From the NCBI GenBank assembly GCA_013202615.1, contig JABMRL010000203.1:1-5450 (forward strand): a stretch of DNA of 5,450 bases, in the 5' to 3' direction. The stretch comes from Dehalococcoidia bacterium. GTDB lineage: Bacteria; Chloroflexota; Dehalococcoidia; Dehalococcoidales; RBG-16-60-22. Under the pieces are notes generated by a model. The model was not told the DNA's origin, searched no databases, and saw nothing but the letters and a program-made list of their open reading frames with translations. Both the position numbers and the translations under genes were made by a program. Below are positions 1 to 5,450 of the stretch, one piece after another. How positions within the stretch are numbered: the first letter of the stretch is position 1; each line of letters opens with the position of its first letter.

Positions 1-300
1 CTCAAGATTCTTCTTGCCGACCCCAAGGTCAAAGCCGCCTGGATAAACGTGTTCGGCGGCATCCAGAGATGCGATGCGGTGGCGAAAGCCCTGGTATGGG
101 TGCTCAAAGAAAGAGAAGTAAAGGTTCCGTTTATTGTAAGAATGAATGGCACCAACCTCAAGGAAGCGATGCAAATCCTGGAAGAGTCCGGGCTGAATAT
201 AACCTTTGAGGCAGATCTGGTGAAGGCGGCAGAAACGGCCGTGTCAATGGCAAAACTGGGAGAGAGTACGCCAGATAGAGATGCCGGGGAACGAAAATGA
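1..300 (+). CDS. sucC: Succinate--CoA ligase, beta subunit (partial, C-terminal end only)
   Basis: The frame is open from base 1 to a TGA at 298-300 and gives the last 99 residues of the protein; the start lies upstream of the window. The subunit carries the nucleotide-binding ATP-grasp fold and, with SucD, interconverts succinyl-CoA + ADP (or GDP) + Pi and succinate + CoA + NTP in the cytoplasmic TCA cycle. What is visible is the C-terminal ligase domain: the signature [10 protein letters not shown] at about residues 16-25 (E. coli has NIFGGIVRCD), then [11 protein letters not shown] (E. coli VPVVVRLEGNN) and ESGLNI. After the usual family end there is a short hydrophilic tail ([13 protein letters not shown]). 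The stop codon overlaps the sucD start, which implies translational coupling and equal subunit supply. A malate--CoA ligase (MtkA) subunit is closely related and cannot be excluded from this fragment. Confidence 0.93.
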   Translation, partial: LKILLADPKVKAAWINVFGGIQRCDAVAKALVWVLKEREVKVPFIVRMNGTNLKEAMQILEESGLNITFEADLVKAAETAVSMAKLGESTPDRDAGERK

Positions 301-1172
301 TACTGGTTGATAACGATACAAGAGTGCTTGTTCAGGGCATTACCGGCAGAGAAGCCTCCTTCCACACCCGGAAGTGTATTGAGTATGGCACCAACGTGGT
401 GGCAGGTGTAACGCCCGGGAAAGGAGGCACCAGGTGGGAGGAAGAGGTGCCGGTTTTCAACAGCGTGGAACAGGCAAGGGCAGAAACCGGGGCCAATACC
501 AGCCTGATTTTTGTCCCTGCCGCTTTTGCTTTCGACGCCATTATAGAAGCCGCGGATGCGGGTATCAGCCTGGTTGCCTGCATCACCGAACATATCCCGG
601 CACTCGATGAACTTAAAGTGCACCATTACCTCCGCAGCACGAGCACCACTCTCATTGGTCCTAACTGCCCCGGAGTTATTTCCCCACCGGCTAAGTGCAA
701 GATAGGCATCATGCCCGGTTATATCCATAAACCGGGGAACGTGGGAGTGGTATCGCGCAGCGGAACATTGACCTATGAAGCGGTCGCCCAGCTGACCGAA
801 CAGGGTCTGGGACAGTCCACGTGCGTGGGACTGGGCGGCGACCCCCTGCCGGGCAGCAGCTTTGTGGATATATTGCAGCTTTTCCAGCAAGACCCGGAGA
901 CAGAGGCCGTGGTGCTCATAGGTGAAATCGGAGGTACCGGTGAGCAGGAGGCTGCGGAATTTATCCGCAAGCAGATGACCAAGCCGGTGATTGCTTACAT
1001 CGCCGGTATTTCGGCGCCACCGGGAAGAAGGATGGGACACGCCGGAGCCATCATAAGCGGTAATGCCAGCAAAGCCTCGAATAAAATGAAATCGCTGGCC
1101 GCAGCGGGAGCCACCGTAGTGGACAATTTTGCCCGGATAGGCCTTGCCGCCAAAGAGGTACTGGGAAGCTGA
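297..1172 (+). CDS. sucD: Succinate--CoA ligase, alpha subunit
   Basis: This complete 291-residue protein matches the family length (E. coli SucD, 289). The alpha subunit binds CoA and carries the histidine that is phosphorylated during catalysis. Visible in order are: the Rossmann-type CoA-binding domain with [11 protein letters not shown] (residues 14-24) and VTPGKGG (38-44); ITEHIP (96-101); IGPNCPG (120-126, C124 in the CoA-contacting loop); the ligase domain with SRSGTLTYE (153-161) and [10 protein letters not shown] (178-187); IGEIGG (208-213, E210 matching the glutamate that contacts the phosphohistidine); and GRRMGHAGA (243-251), where H248 is the active-site histidine. The ATG at 297 overlaps the sucC stop as ATGA and is preceded by GGGGA at 286-290, six bases away, so the start is well supported and coupled to sucC. 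All catalytic positions are intact. The main alternative is a malate--CoA ligase alpha subunit (MtkB); no mtk-pathway partner is seen here. Confidence 0.95.
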   Translation: MILVDNDTRVLVQGITGREASFHTRKCIEYGTNVVAGVTPGKGGTRWEEEVPVFNSVEQARAETGANTSLIFVPAAFAFDAIIEAADAGISLVACITEHIPALDELKVHHYLRSTSTTLIGPNCPGVISPPAKCKIGIMPGYIHKPGNVGVVSRSGTLTYEAVAQLTEQGLGQSTCVGLGGDPLPGSSFVDILQLFQQDPETEAVVLIGEIGGTGEQEAAEFIRKQMTKPVIAYIAGISAPPGRRMGHAGAIISGNASKASNKMKSLAAAGATVVDNFARIGLAAKEVLGS

Positions 1173-1244
1173 ACATTAATATATATGATATATGCGTCAC
1201 CGGACGGCGGTTGGAACAGGCACACTTGAGACATATCGTGATGT

Positions 1245-1263
1245 AAGGATTTAATGATATATG
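1245..1263 (+). promoter_or_regulatory. Ribosome binding site and start region of the RNase gene
   Basis: AAGGA at 1245-1249 is the only Shine-Dalgarno-like sequence ahead of the RNase gene. It lies 11 bases from the ATG at 1261, which is longer than usual. A second ATG at 1254 is only 4 bases from the same site but opens a different frame of five codons ending in TGA at 1269-1271. The RNase frame has an in-frame TGA at 1255-1257, so 1261 is the earliest possible start, and the protein aligns with its family from the first residues. The 88-base gap after sucD holds an AT-rich alternating run (about 1176-1193) with TATGAT-like hexamers but no convincing -35 box, so transcription may continue from sucCD or start here. 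Confidence 0.5.
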
Positions 1264-2673
1264 AGAGCTGAGCTTACATTTCTGGGTGCGGCGCGCAACG
1301 TCACCGGCTCCTGTTATCTGCTGGAGGTTGGTGATGTCCGCGTGCTGGTTGACTGCGGGCTGTACCAGGAGCGCAAATATCAGTACCGGAACTGGAATCC
1401 GTTTGCTTTCCGACCCGATGAAATCGATGCTGTCTTTCTGACCCATGCCCACCTGGACCACTGCGGCCTGTTACCCAAGCTGGTGCGCGATGGCTACCGG
1501 GGCAAGATATTCTGCACGCAGGCAACAGCCGAGATAGCCCAAATCATACTGCTTGACTCCGCACACCTGCAGGAAGAAGACGCGGCCTACAAGGCGAAGC
1601 GCCACCGGCGCGAGGGGCGCCGTGGACCCTATCCGGAAGTGCCGCTATATACGACCCGGGATGCGGAAGCGGTTGTACCCCATTTCGCCGCCGTAGAATA
1701 TGATAACTGTATCAGGGTGAAAGACGGCGTTGATGGATGCTTTTACGATGCCGGCCACGTGCTCGGTTCGGCGACAATTGCCATTAATATAACCATGGAC
1801 GGTGATAAGCGCCGTATCCTCTTCTCCGGTGATGTTGGCGAACCGGACCGTCCTATTATAAATGACCCGGCCATTTTCCATGAGGCAGATTACGTGGTCG
1901 TCGAGTCAACTTATGGTAACCGCACCCACGCCGAACACAGGAATATTGACATTCAAGCACAGCTGCGTGACTGCATCAACGAGACCATAAAGGCAGGTGG
2001 CAACATCATTGTGCCCAGCTTCGCTTTGGAACGCAGCCAGGAGCTACTCTATCATTTGAACGACCTCTTCCTGCGTGACGAAATCCCGCCGGTAACCGTT
2101 TTCCTGGATAGTCCCATGGCAATACGCATCACCGAGGTCTTCAAGCGCCATGCCGAACTTTTCGACAGCGAGATGATGCAGCACTTACGCCAGGGGAATT
2201 CACCTTTTGGTTTTGACAACCTGAAGATGGTGCAGACTGCGGAGGAATCCAAGGCAATCAACTTTATAAACGGGAGCGCCGTTATAATAGCTGGCAGCGG
2301 CATGGTGACAGGTGGCCGTATAAAGCACCATCTGGTGAATAACATCTCTCAACCCGAGAACACCGTCCTGTTCACTGGCTACCAGGCGGAGGGAACGCTG
2401 GGCAGACAACTTCTGGACGGAGCCAGACAGGTCCGACTATTCGGGCAGTCCTACCCGGTACGGGCGCGAATCAACAAGATAGACGGATTTTCCGCTCATG
2501 CCGACCGCGATGGTCTTCTGGCCTGGCTATCCGACATACGTACACCGCCCCGCTGTGTGTTCGCCACCCACGGCGAGGAAAAGGCCGCTCTCGCCTTTGC
2601 TTCATTTCTCAGTGAGCAGACAGGGTGGCGCACACAGGCCCCAGGCTACCAGGATACCGTTTTGCTCGACTGA
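1261..2673 (+). CDS. MBL-fold/beta-CASP ribonuclease (YSH1/CPSF73-like, TTHA0252 type)
   Basis: This 470-residue cytoplasmic protein belongs to the beta-CASP branch of metallo-beta-lactamases, whose bacterial TTHA0252-type and eukaryotic CPSF73 members cut or trim RNA with two zinc ions. The N-terminal MBL half shows motif 1 D31 (LVDCGLYQ), motif 2 HAHLDH (H62, H64, D66, H67), motif 3 AGHVLGS (H166) and motif 4 FSGDVG (D191). The beta-CASP insert starts at motif A, ESTYGNR (E215), and runs through SFALERSQELLYHL (253-266), LDSPMAI (282-288) and SGMVTGGRIKHHL (346-358). The C-terminal RNA-metabolising part has motif B, FSAHAD (H413), and motif C, THGEE (H437). A histidine at motif C is the RNA-type residue; DNA-processing members have valine there. 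All predicted metal ligands are present. A strongly basic patch lies near residues 111-121 (KAKRHRREGRR). No signal peptide or membrane segment is seen. The frame ends in tandem TGA TAA stops. The exact substrate and endo/exo mode cannot be read from sequence. Confidence 0.93.
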   Translation: MRAELTFLGAARNVTGSCYLLEVGDVRVLVDCGLYQERKYQYRNWNPFAFRPDEIDAVFLTHAHLDHCGLLPKLVRDGYRGKIFCTQATAEIAQIILLDSAHLQEEDAAYKAKRHRREGRRGPYPEVPLYTTRDAEAVVPHFAAVEYDNCIRVKDGVDGCFYDAGHVLGSATIAINITMDGDKRRILFSGDVGEPDRPIINDPAIFHEADYVVVESTYGNRTHAEHRNIDIQAQLRDCINETIKAGGNIIVPSFALERSQELLYHLNDLFLRDEIPPVTVFLDSPMAIRITEVFKRHAELFDSEMMQHLRQGNSPFGFDNLKMVQTAEESKAINFINGSAVIIAGSGMVTGGRIKHHLVNNISQPENTVLFTGYQAEGTLGRQLLDGARQVRLFGQSYPVRARINKIDGFSAHADRDGLLAWLSDIRTPPRCVFATHGEEKAALAFASFLSEQTGWRTQAPGYQDTVLLD

Positions 2674-2697
2674 TAAACCGCGTCCTGGTACTTTTTT
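2647..2697 (+). terminator. Candidate intrinsic terminator of the RNase gene
   Basis: TACCAGGA at 2647-2654, still inside the RNase coding region, is perfectly complementary to TCCTGGTA at 2683-2690. The second arm is followed after one C by six T (2692-2697). The loop of 28 bases contains the stop codons and could itself form a short GTTT/AAAC stem (2659-2662 with 2675-2678). An 8-bp stem plus a T-tract right after a gene end is what an intrinsic terminator looks like, but the loop is longer than typical, so this is a candidate only. Confidence 0.5.
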
Positions 2698-2720
2698 ATC
2701 AATGCTTCCGGAATATCTTT

Positions 2721-2738
2721 TTTCGCCAACTGGCGAAA
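2721..2738. repeat. Inverted repeat, 7-bp stem with 4-base loop
   Basis: TTTCGCC (2721-2727) and GGCGAAA (2732-2738) are perfect complements around an AACT loop. On the + strand the T-run (2718-2723) precedes and enters the stem instead of following it, and on the minus strand the stem is followed by A, so neither strand reads as a standard intrinsic terminator. It could be an RNA stem in the 3' trailer of the RNase transcript or a protein-binding site; the sequence does not decide. Confidence 0.6.
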
Positions 2739-2800
2739 TAGAGGAATACGGCCTCAAGGGCGTAGCAAGGTTGCAGATACAATAGCAGTCGTACGACCTC

Positions 2801-2817
2801 TGATTTTGTTCAAATCA
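2801..2817. repeat. Inverted repeat TGATTT-N5-AAATCA
   Basis: The two 6-base arms (2801-2806 and 2812-2817) are perfect complements separated by TGTTC. The dyad is of the size bound by small dimeric regulators and lies about 70 bases upstream of the TTGACA box at 2888. It could be an operator for the aminotransferase gene, but short AT-rich dyads also arise by chance. Confidence 0.3.
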
Positions 2818-2887
2818 TAAAAGTCCAGATTTTGAAGCTACAGTCGCACTTTCTTGTTCCGTTTAGCCAGTTAACATTAACCCGATA

Positions 2888-2915
2888 TTGACAAACCTGG
2901 GGCGGTCTATGTAGT
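2888..2915 (+). promoter_or_regulatory. Possible sigma-70 promoter ahead of the aminotransferase gene
   Basis: TTGACA at 2888-2893 is an exact -35 consensus. With a 16-base spacer the -10 would be TGTAGT (2910-2915), four of six matches to TATAAT. Transcription would begin near 2922, about 60 bases before the ATG at 2982, directly in front of the hairpin at 2925-2946. The perfect -35 supports it; the weak -10 and the hairpin so close to the start count against it. Confidence 0.4.
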
Positions 2916-2924
2916 CTTATTAGT

Positions 2925-2949
2925 AATAGCCTTTTCATGGGCTATTTTT
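2925..2949 (+). terminator. Terminator-like hairpin in front of the aminotransferase gene
   Basis: AATAGCC (2925-2931) pairs perfectly with GGCTATT (2940-2946) around the loop TTTTCATG, and the 3' arm runs into T (2945-2949), then further AT-rich sequence. This is the standard shape of an intrinsic terminator on the + strand. It lies 252 bases past the RNase stop codon and only 33 bases before the aminotransferase ATG. It may be the end of a transcript reading through the gap, a leader attenuator for the aminotransferase, or, if the promoter at 2888 is used, a 5' stem on its mRNA. Confidence 0.6.
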
Positions 2950-2981
2950 ATTAAATTTATTAAAGCAGCGGTCGAAAGTAA

Positions 2982-4172
2982 ATGGACTTATCGAAAATAA
3001 CCGAACAATTTACCGAGAGCATCATAAGGGATATGACGCGGGTGGCATTAGAACATCCGGGCAGTATAAACCTGGCGCAAGGCTTCCCCGATTTCCCCGC
3101 CCCCGAGTCTATCAAGCAAGCCGCCATCGAAGCCATAAATAAAGATATGAACCAGTATGCCGTCACCTGGGGGACGGCCCCGCTCCGCGAAGCCATTGCC
3201 GCGAAAACTCTCCGTCACAATCACATTAAAGCAGACCCGCATAAGAATATCACCGTAACCTGTGGAGCGACAGAAGGCATGATGGCATCTCTCAGGGCAA
3301 TTATAAATCCCGGGGATGAGATAATAATCTTCGAGCCCTTCTATGAAAATTACGGCCCGGATTGTCTCCTTTCGGGAGCAACGCCGCGATACATTCGATT
3401 TAGCCCGCCTGACTGGTCCTTTGATTTCAACGAGCTTGAAAGAATTTTTAATGCTAAAACCAAGGCCATCATCATCAATACTCCGAATAACCCCACCGGG
3501 AAAGTATTCAGCGAAAAAGAACTTCGTTTTATTGCCGGGCTTTGCATTAAAAATGACGCCATCGCAGTTACTGACGAGATATATGAACATATTCTGTTTG
3601 ATGGTCACCGGCACCTGTCGATTGCCTCCTTTCCCGAGATGGAAGAGCGGTCTATTACCATAAATTCAATCTCGAAAACATATTCTCTGACCGGCTGGCG
3701 GGTCGGCTGGGTTATTGCCAGCGACCGAATAACCAGAGAAATAAGAAAGGTCCACGATTTCTTAACTGTGGGCGCTGCGGCACCTTTGCAGGCGGGTGCC
3801 GCCTTTGCCCTGTCGCTGGGTGAAGACTACTATCGATGGCTGACGGAGTTCTATCAGAATGCCCGGGATACCCTGTGTTCCTCTCTCCAGGAAACCGATT
3901 TACACCCTTATAAGCCCGCCGGGGCTTACTACATCATGTGCGAATGTGCCGACCTCATACGTCAATATAAATTACAGAACTCTCTTGAGCTTGCTTTCTT
4001 CCTGGTAAAGAGTATTGGAATCGCCACCGTGCCGGGAAGCTCGTTTTATTCCAACCCCAGATACGGACAATTCATAATCAGGTTCTGTTTTTGCAAAAAT
4101 CCCGAGACACTGCAAAAAGCGCAGACCTATCTTTCAAAAATCCCAAAAGCAACACCTGACCGCGGAATATAG
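2982..4172 (+). CDS. PLP-dependent class I aminotransferase (kynurenine/glutamine transaminase K-like)
   Basis: This complete 396-residue fold-type I aminotransferase moves an amino group between an amino acid and a 2-oxoacid using pyridoxal phosphate. Visible signatures are: QGFPDFPAP (33-41), typical of the kynurenine aminotransferase/MetAT (YbdL) group; NQYAVTWG (57-64); the PLP phosphate region CGATEGM (94-100); NTPNNPTG (166-173, N170 contacting the cofactor); TDEIYE (197-202, D198 on the pyridine nitrogen, Y201 on its oxygen); SISKTYSLTGWRVGW (229-243, K232 forming the Schiff base); GAYYIM (314-319); and IIRFCFCKNPETL (365-377), where R367 binds the substrate carboxylate and the RFCF pattern again points to the kynurenine/glutamine transaminase K group. 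The start at 2982 is fixed by a TAA immediately before it in frame. Its ribosome binding site is poor (GAAAG at 2974-2978). Likely substrates are aromatic amino acids, methionine or glutamine; aspartate is less likely. No export signal is seen. Confidence 0.92.
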   Translation: MDLSKITEQFTESIIRDMTRVALEHPGSINLAQGFPDFPAPESIKQAAIEAINKDMNQYAVTWGTAPLREAIAAKTLRHNHIKADPHKNITVTCGATEGMMASLRAIINPGDEIIIFEPFYENYGPDCLLSGATPRYIRFSPPDWSFDFNELERIFNAKTKAIIINTPNNPTGKVFSEKELRFIAGLCIKNDAIAVTDEIYEHILFDGHRHLSIASFPEMEERSITINSISKTYSLTGWRVGWVIASDRITREIRKVHDFLTVGAAAPLQAGAAFALSLGEDYYRWLTEFYQNARDTLCSSLQETDLHPYKPAGAYYIMCECADLIRQYKLQNSLELAFFLVKSIGIATVPGSSFYSNPRYGQFIIRFCFCKNPETLQKAQTYLSKIPKATPDRGI

Positions 4173-4376
4173 ATTTAGATTGCTATCCTGAGACATTTGC
4201 CTTCATCATGCCAGCTACGGTATTTCTCGCCGGCGATTATTTCCTTTCCTCAGAATACCCTCAATAATTTCCGATGGTTCTTCTATAAGTGCGGCATTAA
4301 CCTGTGCCTGTGGTCTATTAGGAAGCGAGGATTTTATAGTATACTTATAATTTACCGGGGCAAGGAGAAAAAGACG
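4173..4376 (+). other. 204-base gap between aminotransferase and CoA ligase genes
   Basis: No + strand gene is supported here. There is a 10-base palindrome TCGCCGGCGA (4227-4236) inside a wider inverted repeat GGTATT/AATACC (4219-4224 with 4254-4259), and a tandem CCTGTG CCTGTG (4301-4312). None of these is followed by a T-tract, so I see no clear terminator for the aminotransferase. The right end (4331-4352) is AT-rich and promoter-like. On the minus strand a frame stays open through most of the gap (see findings). Confidence 0.5.
4335..4351 (+). promoter_or_regulatory. Possible -10 region for the CoA ligase gene
   Basis: Three consecutive -10-like hexamers, TATAGT (4335-4340), TATACT (4340-4345) and TATAAT (4346-4351, exact consensus), lie 25-40 bases before the ligase ATG. 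No good TTGACA match is found 16-18 bases upstream of any of them, so if this is a promoter it is either weak or activator-dependent. Transcription from TATAAT would start near 4358 and give a leader of roughly 20 bases. Confidence 0.35.
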
Positions 4377-5450
4377 ATGAGTGGCAGCAAACCTGAGCTT
4401 TATGAACCGGCAATAGAGACCATGAGCCGGGAGGAGATTCAAACTTTGCAGCTGAAACGGCTTAAGTGGCAGCTGAAAAGATGCTGCGAAAACTCAGCAT
4501 TTTATCAGGAGAAATTCAATAAAGCTGGCGTGAGGCCGGAAGATGTCAAGTCAATTTCAGATATAACGAAATTCCCGGTAGTTACCAAACAGGAGCTTAG
4601 AGAGGAGCAGGAGAAATATCCTCCTTATGGCAAGTATACTGTTTCCCCGCCTGAAGATTGGAGAGAAATACATCCGACCACAGGGACCACGGGAGCCCAG
4701 GTCTACAACATATGGTCGGAGCAGGACGTTAACAACATAACGCATTGGACGGCGAGGACTCTCTGGAACTTCGGAGTACGACCCGGCGATATCATACAAA
4801 ACGCCTTCAGCTATGGCCTGTGGGTTGCTGGCATGTCAAGCCACTACGCCGCTCGCGAACTTGGCTGCCTGGTCGTCCCCACTGGTGCTACCCCGGCAGA
4901 CAGGCAAATAGAATATCTTATGAGTACCCACGCAACTGTTCTTCTGGCTACACCTTCTCTCGCGCTTTACCTGGGGGAAAGACTGTCGGGAAGGGGAGTT
5001 GCACCCGAGAGCCTCGCTTTGCGGATAGGTTGTTTTGGCGGTGAGCCTGGGGCTTCTGTAGCTTCTACCAGGAAGAAGATTGAGAGCAGCCTGGGTATCG
5101 AAGCTTTTGACTACTATGGACTGGCTGAAATTGGACCGACCTGTGCCTCGGAATGCCCGGAAAAAGCCGGGATTCACTGGGTTGAAGACCATGTCCTGGT
5201 TGAACTGGTAAATCCCCGGACGATGGAGTGGTGCAAGCCAGATGAAGCCGGAGTCCTGGTGGTGACCCACCTGACAAAAGAAGCCACGCCCATGATCAGG
5301 TACTGGACTAATGACGTCGCCAGGCTTGACGTAGAGAAGTGTGATTGCGGTCGAACCCATGCCAAATCGCCGGGAGGGATTCTGGGGAGAGCGGACGATA
5401 TGGTCGTTTATCGGGGTGCCAAATTCTATCCGACTCAGGTAGAAAAGGTA
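4377..5450 (+). CDS. Phenylacetate--CoA ligase family protein (PaaK-like; 3' end beyond window)
   Basis: An open frame of 358 codons runs to the window edge; family members are about 430-440 residues, so the C-terminal lid is missing. These cytoplasmic adenylate-forming enzymes join an aryl or related acid to CoA, using ATP and releasing AMP and PPi. The N-terminal helical part has the family pattern YEPAIETMSREEIQ (9-22) and FYQEKF (42-47). The nucleotide loop is HPTTGTTG (99-106). Further motifs are FSYGLWVAG (144-152), LGCLVVPTG (162-170), FGGEPG (220-225), YYGLAEIGP (246-254), GIHWVEDH (265-272), LTKEATPMIRYWTND (299-313, the region holding the ribose-binding Asp), CDCGRTH (322-328) and GRADDMVVYRG (337-347) leading to the hinge. 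C256, C260, C322 and C324 might bind a metal; this is inference. The ATG at 4377 has AAGGAG at 4362-4367, nine bases away, better than the in-frame ATG at 4422. After TTGTTG the usual Lys-Pro is replaced by Ala-Gln, so phenylacetate itself as substrate is uncertain. Confidence 0.9.
   Translation, partial: MSGSKPELYEPAIETMSREEIQTLQLKRLKWQLKRCCENSAFYQEKFNKAGVRPEDVKSISDITKFPVVTKQELREEQEKYPPYGKYTVSPPEDWREIHPTTGTTGAQVYNIWSEQDVNNITHWTARTLWNFGVRPGDIIQNAFSYGLWVAGMSSHYAARELGCLVVPTGATPADRQIEYLMSTHATVLLATPSLALYLGERLSGRGVAPESLALRIGCFGGEPGASVASTRKKIESSLGIEAFDYYGLAEIGPTCASECPEKAGIHWVEDHVLVELVNPRTMEWCKPDEAGVLVVTHLTKEATPMIRYWTNDVARLDVEKCDCGRTHAKSPGGILGRADDMVVYRGAKFYPTQVEKV

Larger units (their letters stand above)
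2674..2981 (+). other. 308-base non-coding gap between RNase and aminotransferase genes
   Basis: I see no supported gene here on either strand. The only + strand frame of note, 2702-2785 (27 codons, beginning MLPEYLFSP), has no ribosome binding site and no recognisable relatives. The gap holds a terminator candidate at its left end, a 7-bp hairpin at 2721-2738, a 10-base palindrome GTCGTACGAC at 2788-2797, an inverted repeat TGATTT/AAATCA at 2801-2817, a short tandem GTTAAC-ATTAAC at 2870-2881, a TTGACA box at 2888-2893 and a terminator-like hairpin at 2925-2949. The final 40 bases are very AT-rich. The density of small inverted repeats fits a regulatory region, or a small RNA I cannot demonstrate. 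Confidence 0.6.

Noticed and set aside
1172..1193. AT-rich alternating run after sucD, as a promoter or terminator.
   Set aside because: It has no plausible -35 box upstream, no GC-rich stem and no T-tract; it is probably only low-complexity spacer sequence.
1051..1461. A 136-codon minus-strand frame across the end of sucD and the start of the RNase gene.
   Set aside because: It is antisense to two well-supported genes and its translation shows no family motif.
2702..2785. A 27-codon + strand frame starting MLPEYLFSP in the gap.
   Set aside because: It has no ribosome binding site, it continues an alternate reading frame of the RNase gene, and the product is unrecognisable.
2801..2830. GTTCAAATC (2808-2816) resembles the T-loop of a tRNA, suggesting a tRNA gene or an integration site made of a tRNA 3' end.
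   Set aside because: The flanking bases give only a 4-of-5 T-stem, no matching acceptor stem or anticodon arm is found within 90 bases upstream, and no integrase gene is present.
3048..3614. A 188-codon minus-strand frame inside the aminotransferase gene.
   Set aside because: It lies fully antisense to a gene with intact catalytic motifs, and the translation has no recognisable domain.
4219..4259. GGTATT/AATACC inverted repeat around the TCGCCGGCGA palindrome, as a terminator of the aminotransferase gene.
   Set aside because: The stem is only 6 bp with a 29-base loop, and no T-tract follows the second arm.
4836..5360. A 174-codon minus-strand frame inside the CoA ligase gene.
   Set aside because: The opposite strand encodes continuous PaaK-family motifs here, and the minus-strand product has no recognisable domain.

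Overview
The window looks like an ordinary stretch of bacterial chromosome carrying metabolic and RNA-processing genes, all on the + strand. Coding is dense, GC content is moderate by eye, Shine-Dalgarno sites are bacterial in style and there are intrinsic-terminator-like hairpins. Ile ATA and Arg AGA codons are common. The gene mix (a succinyl-CoA-ligase pair, a stand-alone beta-CASP RNase, a kynurenine-aminotransferase-like enzyme and a PaaK-family acyl-CoA ligase) would fit an anaerobic Chloroflexota (Dehalococcoidia-like) or Desulfobacterota genome. That placement rests on remembered resemblance only and is weak.

Layout. Bases 1-1172 hold the 3' end of sucC and a complete sucD, joined by a 4-base ATGA overlap; together they encode the two subunits of succinate--CoA ligase. 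An 88-base gap leads to a 470-residue metallo-beta-lactamase/beta-CASP ribonuclease (1261-2673) with all expected metal-binding motifs, ending in tandem stop codons inside a long-loop terminator candidate. A 308-base non-coding gap (2674-2981) holds several inverted repeats, a consensus TTGACA box and a clear hairpin-plus-T-tract just ahead of the next gene. Then come a PLP-dependent class I aminotransferase (2982-4172), a 204-base gap with an AT-rich promoter-like stretch, and the first 358 codons of a phenylacetate-CoA-ligase-family enzyme (4377 to the window end).

How the genes may work together. sucC and sucD form one functional unit. The beta-CASP RNase is probably a housekeeping RNA-processing enzyme with no evident metabolic link to its neighbours. 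The aminotransferase and the PaaK-like ligase could act at two steps of aromatic amino-acid breakdown (amino acid to aryl-pyruvate, then aryl-acetate to aryl-acetyl-CoA), but the oxidoreductase needed between them is not visible and they appear to be separately promoted, so this is only a hypothesis.

I found no mobile element, CRISPR array, rRNA or tRNA, and no convincing undescribed system. The most interesting items are regulatory: the hairpin packed between a TTGACA box and the aminotransferase start, the unusual start region of the RNase gene, and a minus-strand open frame in the last gap.
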